Source: Aquamicrobium sp. LC103 (GTDB lineage: Bacteria; Pseudomonadota; Alphaproteobacteria; Rhizobiales; Rhizobiaceae). Taken from it: a DNA stretch of 64,000 nt. The DNA is taken from the NCBI RefSeq assembly GCF_001014615.2, contig NZ_LBCQ02000009.1, positions 124,001 to 188,000 on the forward strand, read 5' to 3'. Below the pieces are notes generated by a model. The model worked only from the letters and a program-made list of their open reading frames with translations. It did no database searches and was not told the origin of the DNA. The translations under genes were made by a program, and so were the position numbers. Below are positions 24,734 to 33,955 of the stretch, piece after piece (position 1 is the first letter of the stretch; every line of letters begins with the position of its first letter).

Positions 24734-26701
24734 CTATTCGCTGGCCGTGCCATTCGCGACAGGCGCTGCCTTTGCCGCCTTGCCGGCATTGGGTGGACGG
24801 GCAGCAAGAGCACTGAACCTCTGCAGCTTTCGCCACAGACCTGCCAACGCGCCGGCGATGCCTGAACGCAAGAACAAGATGCACAGGACGAAGATCGCGC
24901 CCTGGATGACGTGCACCCAGCTTCCATAGGACGCCAGATAGTCCTGGATCGTCACCAGCGCAGCAGCGCCTAGGATTGGCCCCAACAGCGTACCGATACC
25001 CCCGATCAGCACCATCAGCAGAACGTCGCCCGACGTCGTCCACGATACGTCCACCAGGGTCGCCATTTGGAAGACGATCGCCTTGGTACCGCCAGCCAGG
25101 CCGGAGATCGCGGCAGAGATGATGAAGGCGAGCAGTTTGAATTGACTGGTATTGTAGCCCAATGAGATCACCCGCGCCTCGTTCTCGCGGATCGCCTTCA
25201 GTATCTCACCGAAAGGCGAGTTGATCGTGCGATGGATGACGGCGAAACCCATGAGAAAGATCGCCAGCACGAAAGCGTAGAGAACCGGCGTGCTGGCGAG
25301 GTCGAACATGCCGAACAGCTTGCCGCGCGGCACAGCCTGAATCCCATCCTCACCATTCGTCCAAGGGGCTTGAACCGCGTAGAAATAGACGATCTGCGCA
25401 AGCGCGAGCGTGATCATTGCGAAGTACAGTCCCTGACGTCTTATCGCCAGGACGCCTATAACGGCGCCGAGCATCGTGGCAGCGCCCATTCCCGCCAGGA
25501 TCGCGAGTTCGGGCGACAGCCCCCATTCCTTGGCGGCGTATGCGGTCACATAGGCAGCCGAACCGAAGAACGCGGCATGGCCAAAGCCGAGCAGGCCGAC
25601 GAAGCCGAACAGCAGGTTATAGGCGCAGGCCAGCAACGCGAAGCACAACAGCTTCATCAAGAACAGCGGATAGACAACGAACGGCGCCACGATACCCGCC
25701 AGTGCCAACAGTGCAAGAAAACGGCCCATGCCCCAACAGGCGACGGAGTGGTGCAAACCAATCGAGACCGCACCTGCGCCCGCATGGACGACACCGGCAT
25801 CCTTGCCGAACAACCCGGCAGGCCGCAGCAGCAGCACCAGCGCCATGATGACGAAAATCGTGGTGGCGGACGCTTCGGGATAGAAGGTCTTCGTCAACCC
25901 CTCGATCACACCGAGCATGAAACCGCTGACGATCGCACCGAGGATCGAACCCATGCCGCCAATCACCACGATCGCGAAGATCACGACGATTATGTTTTGC
26001 CCCATCTGTGGATTGAACTGGTAGATGGGAACCGCCAGCACACCGGCCAGCCCTGCAAGCGCTACGCCGAAACCATAGGTCAATGTCAGCAATCGGGGTA
26101 CGTCGATGCCGAAGGCCTGGACCAGTACCGGGTTCTCCGTTGCCGCGCGCAGATGTGCGCCCAGCCGGGTGCGCTCGATCAACAGCCAGGTCCCGACGCA
26201 GATGACGAGGGATGCCCCGATGACCCACAGCCGGTAGAAGGGGAGATACACGAAGCCGAGCCGCATGCCGCCGCTCAGAAATGCCGGCGTCTCGTAAGAT
26301 GCACCGGTCGAACCGAACATGATCCGGAACAGACCTTCGATGACCAGAGCGAGGCCAACGGTGAGCAACAGCCCGTATGCGTGGTCGAGCCGATAAGTGC
26401 GTCGGATGAACAAGCGCTCGAGGACCATGCCGCTCGAGCCGACGAGAAGCGGCACGATCAGGAGCGCCCAGCCATAGCCGATCGAAGGCAGCCCCAACCC
26501 GGGAAACAAAGCCGGTAGATTGAGAAGGAACCACGCACCGAACGCGCCCAGCATGTATTGGGCGCCGTGCACGAAATTGGCTATGCGCAACAGGCCGAAG
26601 ATGACGGCGACGCCCAGCGACAAGGTCGCATAGAACGCGCCGTTGATCAGTCCGATCAGGACCTGCCCAACCAGAAGCGAGGTGGAAATACCGAGCTCCA
26701 T
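24734..26701 (-). CDS. Fused LivH-LivM permease, system B
   Basis: A 655-residue membrane protein. Residues 1 to about 300 are a LivH-type permease (ATLSLGVAVIFGLLRIANFV and VVIGGMGSILGAIVSG, ending RPAGLFGKDAG). Residues from about 330 are a LivM-type permease with FGHAAFFGSAAYVTAYAAKE and the characteristic LIGGIGTLLGPILGAA. One polypeptide thus provides both membrane halves. It follows the LivF gene with a 3-nt gap. The ending FLRSGIAGALAG plus a short Ala-rich tail is normal for LivM. Confidence 0.92.
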   Translation of the reverse strand: MELGISTSLLVGQVLIGLINGAFYATLSLGVAVIFGLLRIANFVHGAQYMLGAFGAWFLLNLPALFPGLGLPSIGYGWALLIVPLLVGSSGMVLERLFIRRTYRLDHAYGLLLTVGLALVIEGLFRIMFGSTGASYETPAFLSGGMRLGFVYLPFYRLWVIGASLVICVGTWLLIERTRLGAHLRAATENPVLVQAFGIDVPRLLTLTYGFGVALAGLAGVLAVPIYQFNPQMGQNIIVVIFAIVVIGGMGSILGAIVSGFMLGVIEGLTKTFYPEASATTIFVIMALVLLLRPAGLFGKDAGVVHAGAGAVSIGLHHSVACWGMGRFLALLALAGIVAPFVVYPLFLMKLLCFALLACAYNLLFGFVGLLGFGHAAFFGSAAYVTAYAAKEWGLSPELAILAGMGAATMLGAVIGVLAIRRQGLYFAMITLALAQIVYFYAVQAPWTNGEDGIQAVPRGKLFGMFDLASTPVLYAFVLAIFLMGFAVIHRTINSPFGEILKAIRENEARVISLGYNTSQFKLLAFIISAAISGLAGGTKAIVFQMATLVDVSWTTSGDVLLMVLIGGIGTLLGPILGAAALVTIQDYLASYGSWVHVIQGAIFVLCILFLRSGIAGALAGLWRKLQRFSALAARPPNAGKAAKAAPVANGTASE

Positions 26702-26704
26702 ATT

Positions 26705-27418
26705 TCATACACCCAAATAGGTTTCGATCTGGCCACGCCGGGTGGTCAGTTCACTGTTCGACAACATGTCGATGACTTTGCCGTGCTCGACCACGTAGTG
26801 GCGATCAGCCAGTTTCGAAGCGAAGCGAACGTTCTGTTCGACGAGCAGGATCGTGTAGTCGCGCTCGCGCAGCAATCTGAACATCCGCGAAATCTGTTGA
26901 ACGATTGCCGGGGCCAGGCCCTCCGTCGGCTCGTCAAGCAGCAACAGCTTGGCGCCAGTGCGCAGGATACGAGCGATCGCCAGCATCTGCTGCTCGCCAC
27001 CGGACAGCTTACTGGCCTGGGCGTGGCGCCGTTCGGCGAGGTTCGGGAAAAGAGTGAACAGCTCGGCCACGGCCATCCCGTTGCTCGATACTTTGACAGG
27101 GAGCATCAGGTTCTCTTCAACCGAGAGAGAAGCGAAAATACCGCGTTCCTCGGGGCAGTAGCCGATACCACGCCTGGCGATCTGGTTGGAACGCAAGGCG
27201 AGCAGATCCCTCCCGCCATGTTCGATCCTGCCCCTCACCTTGTCCAGCATGCCCATGATGGCGCGTAGCGTCGTGGTCTTGCCGGCACCGTTGCGCCCCA
27301 CCAGTGTGGCGACCTCGCCCCGCGCGACGCGGAAGGTCATGCCGTGAAGGACGTGGCTCTCACCGTACCAGGCCTCCAGATCGCGTATGTCGAGTGCCGA
27401 CGGAGTTGTATCAGTCAT
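26705..27418 (-). CDS. livF: Branched-chain amino acid-type ABC transporter ATPase LivF, system B
   Basis: A 237-residue ATPase with Walker A GRNGAGKTTTLRA, signature LSGGEQQMLAIARIL, Walker B LLLLDEPTEGLAP and the switch region VEQNVRF. Two adjacent ATG codons (27421, 27418) follow GGAGG; the second has the better spacing. The gene overlaps the LivG gene by 8 nt. It works with LivG, the fused permease and the binding protein at 29036-30235. Confidence 0.93.
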   Translation of the reverse strand: MTDTTPSALDIRDLEAWYGESHVLHGMTFRVARGEVATLVGRNGAGKTTTLRAIMGMLDKVRGRIEHGGRDLLALRSNQIARRGIGYCPEERGIFASLSVEENLMLPVKVSSNGMAVAELFTLFPNLAERRHAQASKLSGGEQQMLAIARILRTGAKLLLLDEPTEGLAPAIVQQISRMFRLLRERDYTILLVEQNVRFASKLADRHYVVEHGKVIDMLSNSELTTRRGQIETYLGV

Positions 27419-28217
27419 CATCGCCTCCGAGGTAGGCCTCGATGACAGCGGGCTGCGTGGCGACATGACGATAGGTGCCCTCGGCGATGACCTTACCGCG
27501 CGCCAGCACCGTGATCGTGTCGGAGAGCTTTTCGACGACCGACAGATTGTGCTCGACCAGCAGCGTAGTGCGGCCATGTGAGACCTGCTTCACGAGTGCC
27601 GAGATACGGTCGACATCCTCGCGACCGAGGCCCGCCATGGGTTCGTCGAGCAGCAGCAATGCTGGATCGAGCGCCAGTGTCGTGGCGAGCTCGAGAATGC
27701 GCTTGCGGCCATAGGACAATTCCCCCGCGAGACGGTCCGCCATGCCGGTAAGATTGACCCGCTCCAGCAATTCGTCCGCTCGCTCGTCCAGCCGTGCGAG
27801 CGAAGTTTTCGGGCGCCAGAACTGGAAGTGCGTGCCCAGTGGACGCTGCAAGGCAATCCGAACATTTTCGCGAACGCTCAGATGCGGAAAGATCGCCGAT
27901 ATCTGAAACGAACGTGCGATGCCTTTGCGAGCGATCGCGTAGGGCTTTTGCCGCGTGACGTCTTCGCCCTTGAACAGGATGGTGCCGCCGCTCGGCTCGA
28001 TGAATTTGGTCAGCAGGTTGAAGACCGTGGTCTTGCCGGCTCCGTTCGGCCCGATCAACGCATGGATAGTGCCGGCCTTGATCGTGAGATCGATCCCGCT
28101 GACGGCGATGAAACCCCTGAACTCCTTGGTCAGCGCATGCGCCTCGAGCAGGTTCACGTCCGCGGCGATAGATCCGGCGGACCGCTTGCCGCCAGACGGC
28201 GTGGACGAGACGTTCAT
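27411..28217 (-). CDS. livG: Branched-chain amino acid-type ABC transporter ATPase LivG, system B
   Basis: A 268-residue ATPase with Walker A GPNGAGKTTVFNLLT, the LivG-type insertion between Walker A and the signature, signature LSYGRKRILELATTLA, Walker B LLLLDEPMAGL and VEHNLSVV. The start overlaps the SDR gene stop as ATGA. The N-terminus has about 20 extra residues (MNVSSTPSGGKRSAGSIA) before the ATPase domain; a shorter start is conceivable, but the ATGA coupling supports this one. Confidence 0.93.
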   Translation of the reverse strand: MNVSSTPSGGKRSAGSIAADVNLLEAHALTKEFRGFIAVSGIDLTIKAGTIHALIGPNGAGKTTVFNLLTKFIEPSGGTILFKGEDVTRQKPYAIARKGIARSFQISAIFPHLSVRENVRIALQRPLGTHFQFWRPKTSLARLDERADELLERVNLTGMADRLAGELSYGRKRILELATTLALDPALLLLDEPMAGLGREDVDRISALVKQVSHGRTTLLVEHNLSVVEKLSDTITVLARGKVIAEGTYRHVATQPAVIEAYLGGDDD

Positions 28218-28975
28218 GACATGGTGACGCCGCTGTCGACCGGCAGGATATGGCCGGTGATCATCCGCGACTCCTCGCAGGCAAGAAACAACGCTGCATG
28301 GGCCACGTCGAGCGGCTCGAGGAAGCCGAGCAGATGGCGGTCGCCCAGGACCGCCGGGATTGCCCCCTCATCGATGCGCCTGACCAGCCGTTCGGTGCGG
28401 GTGATGCCGGGCGCTAGGGCATTCACGCGGATCCCGTGCGGCGCATAATGCACCGCCATCGATCGCGTTAGCGAGACGATAGCGCCCTTGGCGGAGACAT
28501 AGCAGTCGGTGGCCGGCGCCGGCTTACCCATCAATGCGACGAGAGATGTCGTGTTGATGACCGAACCTCCGCCGGCCTTGATCAACTCGGGTATTCCGAA
28601 ACGGCAGGTGAGGAAGGTGCCATAAAGATCGCGGTTGATGGCGTGCCAGAAAACGTCGAGATCGACTGCGGTGACCGGACCGTCCTTCGGACTGGTGCCT
28701 CCGACATTGTTGTAGAGCACGTCGAGGCGTCCGAATTCCGCGACCGCCGTGGCGACCGCCATACGAACGCTTTCGGGATCCGTAACATCGGTTTCCACGA
28801 AGGTTGCCCGGCCACCCTGCGCGGCAACGTGGCGAGCCGTCTCTCGGCCGGCCTCGACATCGATTTCGGCCACGACGACCGCGGCGCCTTCCCGGGAGAA
28901 CAGCTCTGCCGTTTGACGGCCTATGCCGCTCCCGGCCCCGGTGATCAACGCTACCTTGTTTTCCAACCGTTCCAA
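28214..28975 (-). CDS. SDR-family oxidoreductase
   Basis: A 253-residue classical short-chain dehydrogenase with GAGSGIGRQTAELFSREG, YNNVGG, Ser in NTTSLVALMG, YVSAKGAI (Tyr/Lys pair) and the C-terminal substrate loop NALAPGITRTER. The Asp/Glu pattern after strand 2 (VVAEIDVEAGR) suggests NAD preference. The start codon appears to be TTG at 28975, behind GAGG. It lies between the binding-protein and LivG genes, so it is probably co-transcribed with system B and acts on the imported compound. Confidence 0.88.
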   Translation of the reverse strand: MERLENKVALITGAGSGIGRQTAELFSREGAAVVVAEIDVEAGRETARHVAAQGGRATFVETDVTDPESVRMAVATAVAEFGRLDVLYNNVGGTSPKDGPVTAVDLDVFWHAINRDLYGTFLTCRFGIPELIKAGGGSVINTTSLVALMGKPAPATDCYVSAKGAIVSLTRSMAVHYAPHGIRVNALAPGITRTERLVRRIDEGAIPAVLGDRHLLGFLEPLDVAHAALFLACEESRMITGHILPVDSGVTMS

Positions 28976-29035
28976 TGTGACCTCTTTGTCGCTGAGCCCT
29001 GCCCTGTGACAGTCGCCGGTTGCCGATCGTCACGA

Positions 29036-30235
29036 CTATTTGAGGAGCGGACATTCGCTTTCGGCGACCGGTCGGAATGCCAGATCTCCCGGCACGGCGG
29101 CGACGATCTTATAAAGATCCCACTCGCCCTCGGATTCCTCAGGCGTCTTGACCTGCGCCAGATACATTTCCTTGATCAGGCGGCCGTCCTGGCGCAGCTT
29201 GCCGTCCTTGGCATAGACGTCGTTGACCGGCAGTTCCTTCATCTTGGCAACGACCGCAGCTCCGCTTTCGTCCGAGCCAAGTGCCTGGACGGCTTCCAGA
29301 TAGTGTCTGGTCATCGAATAGGTGGCGACTTGCACGCGCGAGGGCATCTTCCCGCGAGCCTTCATGAAACGATCGGCGAAGGCACGGGTTTCGTCGCTCT
29401 GATCCCAATACCAGGCTTCAGTGAGATAAAGACCGCCCAGGACCTTGGTTCCGATCTTGTAGGCGTCGAGCAGTTCGACGCTGAGCCCGACAAGCTTCAT
29501 CTGGTCGTTCAGCCCGAATTCAACCGCCTGGCGGACGGCATTCTGGAGATCCAGTCCGCCGGTGGCAAAGGCCAGCGTGTCGGCGCCCGAGCCTCCAGCT
29601 TGAAGCAGGAAGGATGAGAAGTCTGCGGTATTGAACGGGAAACGGATCGCTCCGATCCAGTTTGCACCGTTGGTCTTGGCGATGGCTGCGGCGTCACGTT
29701 CCATCGAGTGGCCGAGCGCGTAGTCGACGGTCAATGCGAACCAGTTCTTCAGTCCACGCTCGATCAGGGGACGGACGGCGACGGCCGCGAAAGAATATGT
29801 GTCGGGGGCGAACTGGACGCTATTGGGCGTGCAATCCTTGCCGGTGATGTCGGAGCTGACTGCTCCACTTAGGTAGACCCTGTCCGTATCGCGCGCCAGC
29901 GCCGCCATGGCGATCGCAATCGCCGAGTTGGGCGCATCGACAATGACATCGACCTTCTCCTGGTCGATCCAGCGACGCGCGATCGTCATCGAAACGTCAG
30001 GCTTGTTCTGAAAATCGGCACTGACGATCTCGATCGGCACCCCGTTGATGGTGCCACCGAATTCTTCGACGGCCATCTTGACCGCTTCCACGCTGCTTTG
30101 TCCGGAATTGTCGGCATAGACGCTGCTGAAGTCGGTCAGGACGCCCAGTTTGATGACGTCGCTGCTCATCGCGGCGGCGGCTGGCATCGACGTGCTCATC
30201 AGCAGGCCGGCGAGCCCCGATGACAATTTCCTCAT
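29036..30235 (-). CDS. Branched-chain amino acid-type ABC substrate-binding protein, system B
   Basis: A 399-residue periplasmic-binding protein of the Leu/Ile/Val family (Peripla_BP_6). A signal peptide occupies residues 1-22 (MRKLSSGLAGLLMSTSMPAAAA), and the mature start IKLGVLTDFSSVYADNSG is typical. The domain-linking region AVRPLIERGLKNWFALTVDY and the C-terminal KDGKLRQDGRL also fit. GGAGG stands 7 nt before the ATG at 30235; readings from 30340 are not supported. Binding proteins of this subgroup in catabolic operons often bind aromatic acids. Confidence 0.93.
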   Translation of the reverse strand: MRKLSSGLAGLLMSTSMPAAAAMSSDVIKLGVLTDFSSVYADNSGQSSVEAVKMAVEEFGGTINGVPIEIVSADFQNKPDVSMTIARRWIDQEKVDVIVDAPNSAIAIAMAALARDTDRVYLSGAVSSDITGKDCTPNSVQFAPDTYSFAAVAVRPLIERGLKNWFALTVDYALGHSMERDAAAIAKTNGANWIGAIRFPFNTADFSSFLLQAGGSGADTLAFATGGLDLQNAVRQAVEFGLNDQMKLVGLSVELLDAYKIGTKVLGGLYLTEAWYWDQSDETRAFADRFMKARGKMPSRVQVATYSMTRHYLEAVQALGSDESGAAVVAKMKELPVNDVYAKDGKLRQDGRLIKEMYLAQVKTPEESEGEWDLYKIVAAVPGDLAFRPVAESECPLLK

Positions 30236-30297
30236 GATCTTCCTCCCCGATAGTCTTCTGGTTTGATGGCGACGGCGCTCCTCCCGCGCCGCTGCAA

Positions 30298-30696
30298 TCA
30301 GGTTTCGACTGTTTCGAACTGCCCGGGCATGCTGATGCACAACACTTCAAGATCGTCGGAATAGTCGAGGACTTCATGCTCGATCGATGGCGGCTGAAGC
30401 CAGCTGTCGTTGCGATGTACAGTGACTTCCCCCTGGCCCTCGATGCTCATGCGTTGCCATCCGTTGAGCACATAGAAGAACTGGAAATCGGCGTGATGCC
30501 GGTGTGCTCCGGGCAAGGTGTCGGGTTCGCACGGTCGCGCGGCGCGCACGACATGCGCGATGGCCATGCCGTTGGTGGCCTTGAGTACCCCGAGATCGCG
30601 TTTAAGCAGATAGGCACGCTCACTGGTCGGTCTGAATTCCGCTTCGTCGTAATGGCTGACGACGAAGTCCTGTTTCCTTCCTTCCATATTGCTCAT
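30298..30696 (-). CDS. Cupin-domain protein
   Basis: A 132-residue single-domain cupin. The first cupin motif GAHRHHADFQFFYVLNGWQRM holds the clustered histidines, and the second is RNDSWLQPPSIEHEVLDYSD with a further His. Such small cupins are metal-dependent isomerases, dioxygenase-like enzymes or ligand sensors. AAGGAAG is upstream of the ATG at 30696; an ATG at 30687 is also possible. It lies 62 nt before the binding-protein gene and is divergent from the LysR gene. Confidence 0.83.
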   Translation of the reverse strand: MSNMEGRKQDFVVSHYDEAEFRPTSERAYLLKRDLGVLKATNGMAIAHVVRAARPCEPDTLPGAHRHHADFQFFYVLNGWQRMSIEGQGEVTVHRNDSWLQPPSIEHEVLDYSDDLEVLCISMPGQFETVET

Positions 30697-30889
30697 ACGG
30701 CGCTCGCTTCCTTGGCGGACGCCCAAAGCCACTGCCACGCCGAAGCGTTACCCTGGAACATATGCGCTCTCTCCATAGATTTTAGATGGCGGCACCCTAC
30801 ACGCCCCAGCGCCAGCCTATCCAATAGAGAGTTTCGTGGCGTACCATCTCGATTTTTGATATCTCTGGTCGCAGCTCGGGAGAAACGCC
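30697..30889. promoter_or_regulatory. Divergent promoter region, cupin/ABC operon and LysR gene
   Basis: 193 nt separate the cupin gene start from the TTG start of the LysR gene. A LysR-controlled bidirectional promoter is expected. AT-rich segments occur at 30770-30790 and 30820-30865, but no unambiguous operator was found by eye. Confidence 0.4.
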
Positions 30890-31831
30890 TTGGACCTGAA
30901 GCAACTGAGATACTTTGTGAGGGTCGCCGAACTGGCCAGTTTCACCCGCGCCGCTGCCGAGATCCATATCGCGCAATCGGCACTGAGCTATCATGTCGGC
31001 ACGCTCGAGGCAGAGCTAGGCGTCAGTTTGCTTGACCGCCACAGCCGCGGCGTGACCCTCACGGAAGCGGGGCGTTCGGTGCTCGCCCATGCACATCGGG
31101 TCCTGCAGGAGGCCAACGACCTCAAGGCCGATGCCTTCTCGCACACACGGTTTCCATCGGGGCACATCATGTTCGCCGCGCCACCGTCCATCGCCCGGAC
31201 GCTGGCGCCGCCCGTCATCGAGCGATTTCGCGCCGAACATCCTCAGGTCCGTCTGACAATGCGCGAGGAGACAATCAACGTCATCCATGGTTGGCTGCTG
31301 ACGGAAGAGATCGACCTGGGAGTGGTGTTCGACCCGCCCACCCTTCCAACGGTCGAGCCCGAATTGCTGCTGGTCGACCAGTTGCATCTCGTCGGATCGA
31401 ACCGGACCGCCCTTCCCGGGCATCTCTCCGTGTCGGAACTCGCAACCCTGCCGCTGGTGCTGACCACGACCTCCTACGGATGGCGCCGCCGGCTGGAACG
31501 CGCTCTCCAGGAGTACGATCTGAAGCCGACCATTCGCGCGGAGATCGATTCACTCTCGGTGATCAAAGAGCTGGTGATACGCGGGTTCGGCTACACTGTA
31601 TTGCCGCAATCGGCCATTTCGCAGGAACTTCGCAACGGCGAGCTGCGGAGCTTGCCGATCGACGGGCTGAAGGTCGAAACCAGCCTGATGATGGTGCGCC
31701 TCAAGCGGCGGACGCTAACCTTGGCCGCAGAGACCCTCTGCGCCATGATCCGGGCCGAAGCATCGCGCTTGACCTCGATACCATCGGGCATCGCCTCGGT
31801 GGAAATGTCTCAGCCTGCGGCGATGCCATAG
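30890..31831 (+). CDS. LysR-family transcriptional regulator
   Basis: A 313-residue LysR protein with a TTG start behind GGGAG. The winged helix-turn-helix is at residues 1-60 (FTRAAAEIHIAQSALSYHV), and the C-terminal LysR substrate domain follows. It resembles the CbbR/nitrogen-assimilation-like subgroup that begins MDLKQLRYFVRVAELASFTRAA. It is divergent from the cupin-Liv operon and overlaps the 3' end of the amidohydrolase gene by 22 nt in a convergent manner. It probably controls region B, region C or both. Confidence 0.92.
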   Translation: MDLKQLRYFVRVAELASFTRAAAEIHIAQSALSYHVGTLEAELGVSLLDRHSRGVTLTEAGRSVLAHAHRVLQEANDLKADAFSHTRFPSGHIMFAAPPSIARTLAPPVIERFRAEHPQVRLTMREETINVIHGWLLTEEIDLGVVFDPPTLPTVEPELLLVDQLHLVGSNRTALPGHLSVSELATLPLVLTTTSYGWRRRLERALQEYDLKPTIRAEIDSLSVIKELVIRGFGYTVLPQSAISQELRNGELRSLPIDGLKVETSLMMVRLKRRTLTLAAETLCAMIRAEASRLTSIPSGIASVEMSQPAAMP

Positions 31832-32877
31832 ACCTGTGCAGCCGTGCCGGACAACAGGAACCGTCGTTCCTCCTTGCCGTAACCCGCGCATAGCTTCTTG
31901 AAGGCGTTCCACAATACCACATAGCCGACCATGGACTTGTCGACCGGAAAATTGCTTTCGAACATGCATCTATCTGGCCCGAAAGCCTGAATGCTGGTTT
32001 CGACGTAAGGACGCCAGGCCCGCACCAATTCGTCGGAGGATGGCGGGCGCGGTCTGCGATCGAACTCGAAGCCGGCATAGCGCATTGCGAGGCCACCCAG
32101 TTTCACGACGACGTTCGGCACGCTGGCCAGTTCCGCGACCTTCGCGGCCCAAGCCGGAAACAACTCATCACGCCGGCCGTAATACGGCCCTACCCCAAGC
32201 GGACCCGCCGTGTGATTTATGACGAAGCGCACCGAAGGAAATGCGCGCGCCAAGGCTGCAGCCTCGTCCATCTGATGATAGAACGACCAGACGTCGACTG
32301 AGAGACCCAACCTTCCCACACATGCGATCGCGTCACGAGTTTCGGCCCTCGTCATTATCCCCGCTGGCGTCGCCAGGATGTTAACATCGGGTGAAGCGTC
32401 CCATGCGGTTCGACCGCGCACGCCCTTCAACCGGCTGCCCGAGGCAGCCAGTTGAGCCTCCAGCACCGGCTCGACCCAATGGCCGAGCGTGTAGTCGATC
32501 GAGCCGACAATCGCCGCGCAGGCGCGCGTGTCGCCGTGGCGTCTCTTTTCACATTGGACAGCGATGGCGGTGGCGAATTCGACTTCGCCGACACGACGAA
32601 ACGCTTCCGGCCCAGACGCCCTGTACATGGCACCGCACTCGACGAACACCGTAGCGGCGACGGCATGGCCCGTGTCCGTGTCGGCGAGCAGTTCATCCAA
32701 GAGGTAGCGCCTTTCCGGTGGATCCCACAAATGGTGATGTGCGTCGATGACAGGAAGATCGGGCTCGACAACAGCCTCCCTGCCGAGTGTCAGCCACTGC
32801 GGACGTGCAGCAAGGTGCGCCGCTTGCACCGCCGGGTCCGACTGCTCGTTCCTGCGACCCGTATCCGAGGTGGTCAT
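31810..32877 (-). CDS. Amidohydrolase family protein (COG3618-like)
   Basis: A 355-residue TIM-barrel metal hydrolase. The N-terminal metal motif is VIDAHHHLWD, a strand histidine is in FVINHTAGPLG, and the C-terminal FESNFPVDKS carries the catalytic acidic position in a variant form. Family members include 2-pyrone-4,6-dicarboxylate, L-fucono-lactone and L-rhamnono-lactone hydrolases. The start overlaps the RraA-like gene stop as ATGA, indicating translational coupling. It is a second, divergent member of the family seen at 23866-24729. Confidence 0.88.
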   Translation of the reverse strand: MTTSDTGRRNEQSDPAVQAAHLAARPQWLTLGREAVVEPDLPVIDAHHHLWDPPERRYLLDELLADTDTGHAVAATVFVECGAMYRASGPEAFRRVGEVEFATAIAVQCEKRRHGDTRACAAIVGSIDYTLGHWVEPVLEAQLAASGSRLKGVRGRTAWDASPDVNILATPAGIMTRAETRDAIACVGRLGLSVDVWSFYHQMDEAAALARAFPSVRFVINHTAGPLGVGPYYGRRDELFPAWAAKVAELASVPNVVVKLGGLAMRYAGFEFDRRPRPPSSDELVRAWRPYVETSIQAFGPDRCMFESNFPVDKSMVGYVVLWNAFKKLCAGYGKEERRFLLSGTAAQVYGIAAG

Positions 32878-33662
32878 CGAACGCGCTGTCCGGCACAGGG
32901 GCCTGGCGCATCGTCAAAGGCGCCGTCGATAATCACGCCGTTGCGCTCGGCCACAGCCCTGTGCACCGAATCCATGCCGAGAACCGGCGTGTCGGGTGGC
33001 AATTCCTCAAGGCGCCGACTGATGGTTTCGGGCGAAAATTCCGGATGACCGGCGGCGCCTATGGCTAGGGCAATTTCGCCGACCCAATGACGAGGAACGA
33101 CGACCAGCCCCTCGGCATCGCCGATGACGACGTCCCCTGGGCACACCACCGCGCCACCGCAGGCGACCGGCACATTGACCTCCCCGAAACCGGATGCGGT
33201 GCTGCCGGATCGGGGCGTGAAGCCGCGCGCCATGACCGGCAGGCCGAGTTGGCGAAACTCGCCGACGTCGCGGATCACGCCGTCAACGACCAACCCCGAA
33301 ACGCCACGCTTTACCATGTGCATGGCGATGACGCCGCCGAGCACGGCACGGGACGTCTCTCCATGCGCATTGGCGACAATGACATCGCCAGGCTTGGCGA
33401 CTGAAATAGCGGCGCGCAGCAGCAGCCCGTCGCCCGGTGTCAGATCGACGGTGATCGCCGAACCGAAGATGCGGCCCATCGGGGTGTACAAGGCATGAAT
33501 GCCCCCATCGACAACGCCCCTGCCGCGCGTGACGTCGGACACGTCGCTGCTGCTGGCACTGGAAAGGGCTGCCAACTCAGCCTGCGACGCCCGATGGATT
33601 TGCTCGTAGATACGCAGGCCCAATACGCAGCCACCACGTAACGTCGAATTCACTTGCGCCAT
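32874..33662 (-). CDS. RraA-family protein (HMG/CHA aldolase-like)
   Basis: A 262-residue protein of the RraA / 4-hydroxy-4-methyl-2-oxoglutarate aldolase superfamily. The core GGVIAMHMVKRGVSGLVVDG and VIRDVGEF carries the Arg-Asp pair used for metal and oxaloacetate binding in the class II pyruvate aldolases. Along with VPVACGGAVVCPGDVVIGD this makes catalytic function more likely than RNase E inhibition. Known aldolases of this fold cleave 4-carboxy-4-hydroxy-2-oxoadipate, the last step of protocatechuate 4,5-cleavage. The coupled amidohydrolase gene fits such a route (inference). Confidence 0.85.
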   Translation of the reverse strand: MAQVNSTLRGGCVLGLRIYEQIHRASQAELAALSSASSSDVSDVTRGRGVVDGGIHALYTPMGRIFGSAITVDLTPGDGLLLRAAISVAKPGDVIVANAHGETSRAVLGGVIAMHMVKRGVSGLVVDGVIRDVGEFRQLGLPVMARGFTPRSGSTASGFGEVNVPVACGGAVVCPGDVVIGDAEGLVVVPRHWVGEIALAIGAAGHPEFSPETISRRLEELPPDTPVLGMDSVHRAVAERNGVIIDGAFDDAPGPCAGQRVR

Positions 33663-33955
33663 ATCTTGATCCCTTAACGGAGGATGCGGCCAGCTGGCAA
33701 GCAGGTGCGATCGAGGCTGGTATCGGTCAGCTATCTCTACGGCACGAATGACAGCCAGCGCTACATCGCATTGGTGAAGTTGAAACCTTCGTGAACGTCA
33801 TCGATCGGTTGCCTGTTTGCGGTCTCGGCCCTCAAAAATGCAGATGACTGGTTCTCAGTGACGGCGATGCGGTTGGAGTTTGGCGACGTCCCTGGATCAT
33901 AATGTAACGATCCGCACATCAATATGGATTGGATGATCGAGCCGACAACCACTCT
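33663..33955. other. Gap without a convincing gene between the RraA and CoA ligase genes
   Basis: About 290 nt between two co-directional minus-strand genes. A short open frame (33761-33952, minus) has no recognisable content. GGATC (33893) and GATCC (33908) could pair in a weak hairpin. A promoter for the RraA-amidohydrolase pair is the simplest explanation. Confidence 0.4.

Noticed and set aside
24730-24927. N-terminal extension of the amidohydrolase to 24927
   Set aside because: It would overlap the end of the permease gene by almost 200 nt and has no family similarity.
25232-26518. 428-codon plus-strand frame opposite the LivH-LivM fusion
   Set aside because: It is composed of charged low-complexity sequence typical of the antisense of membrane-protein genes.
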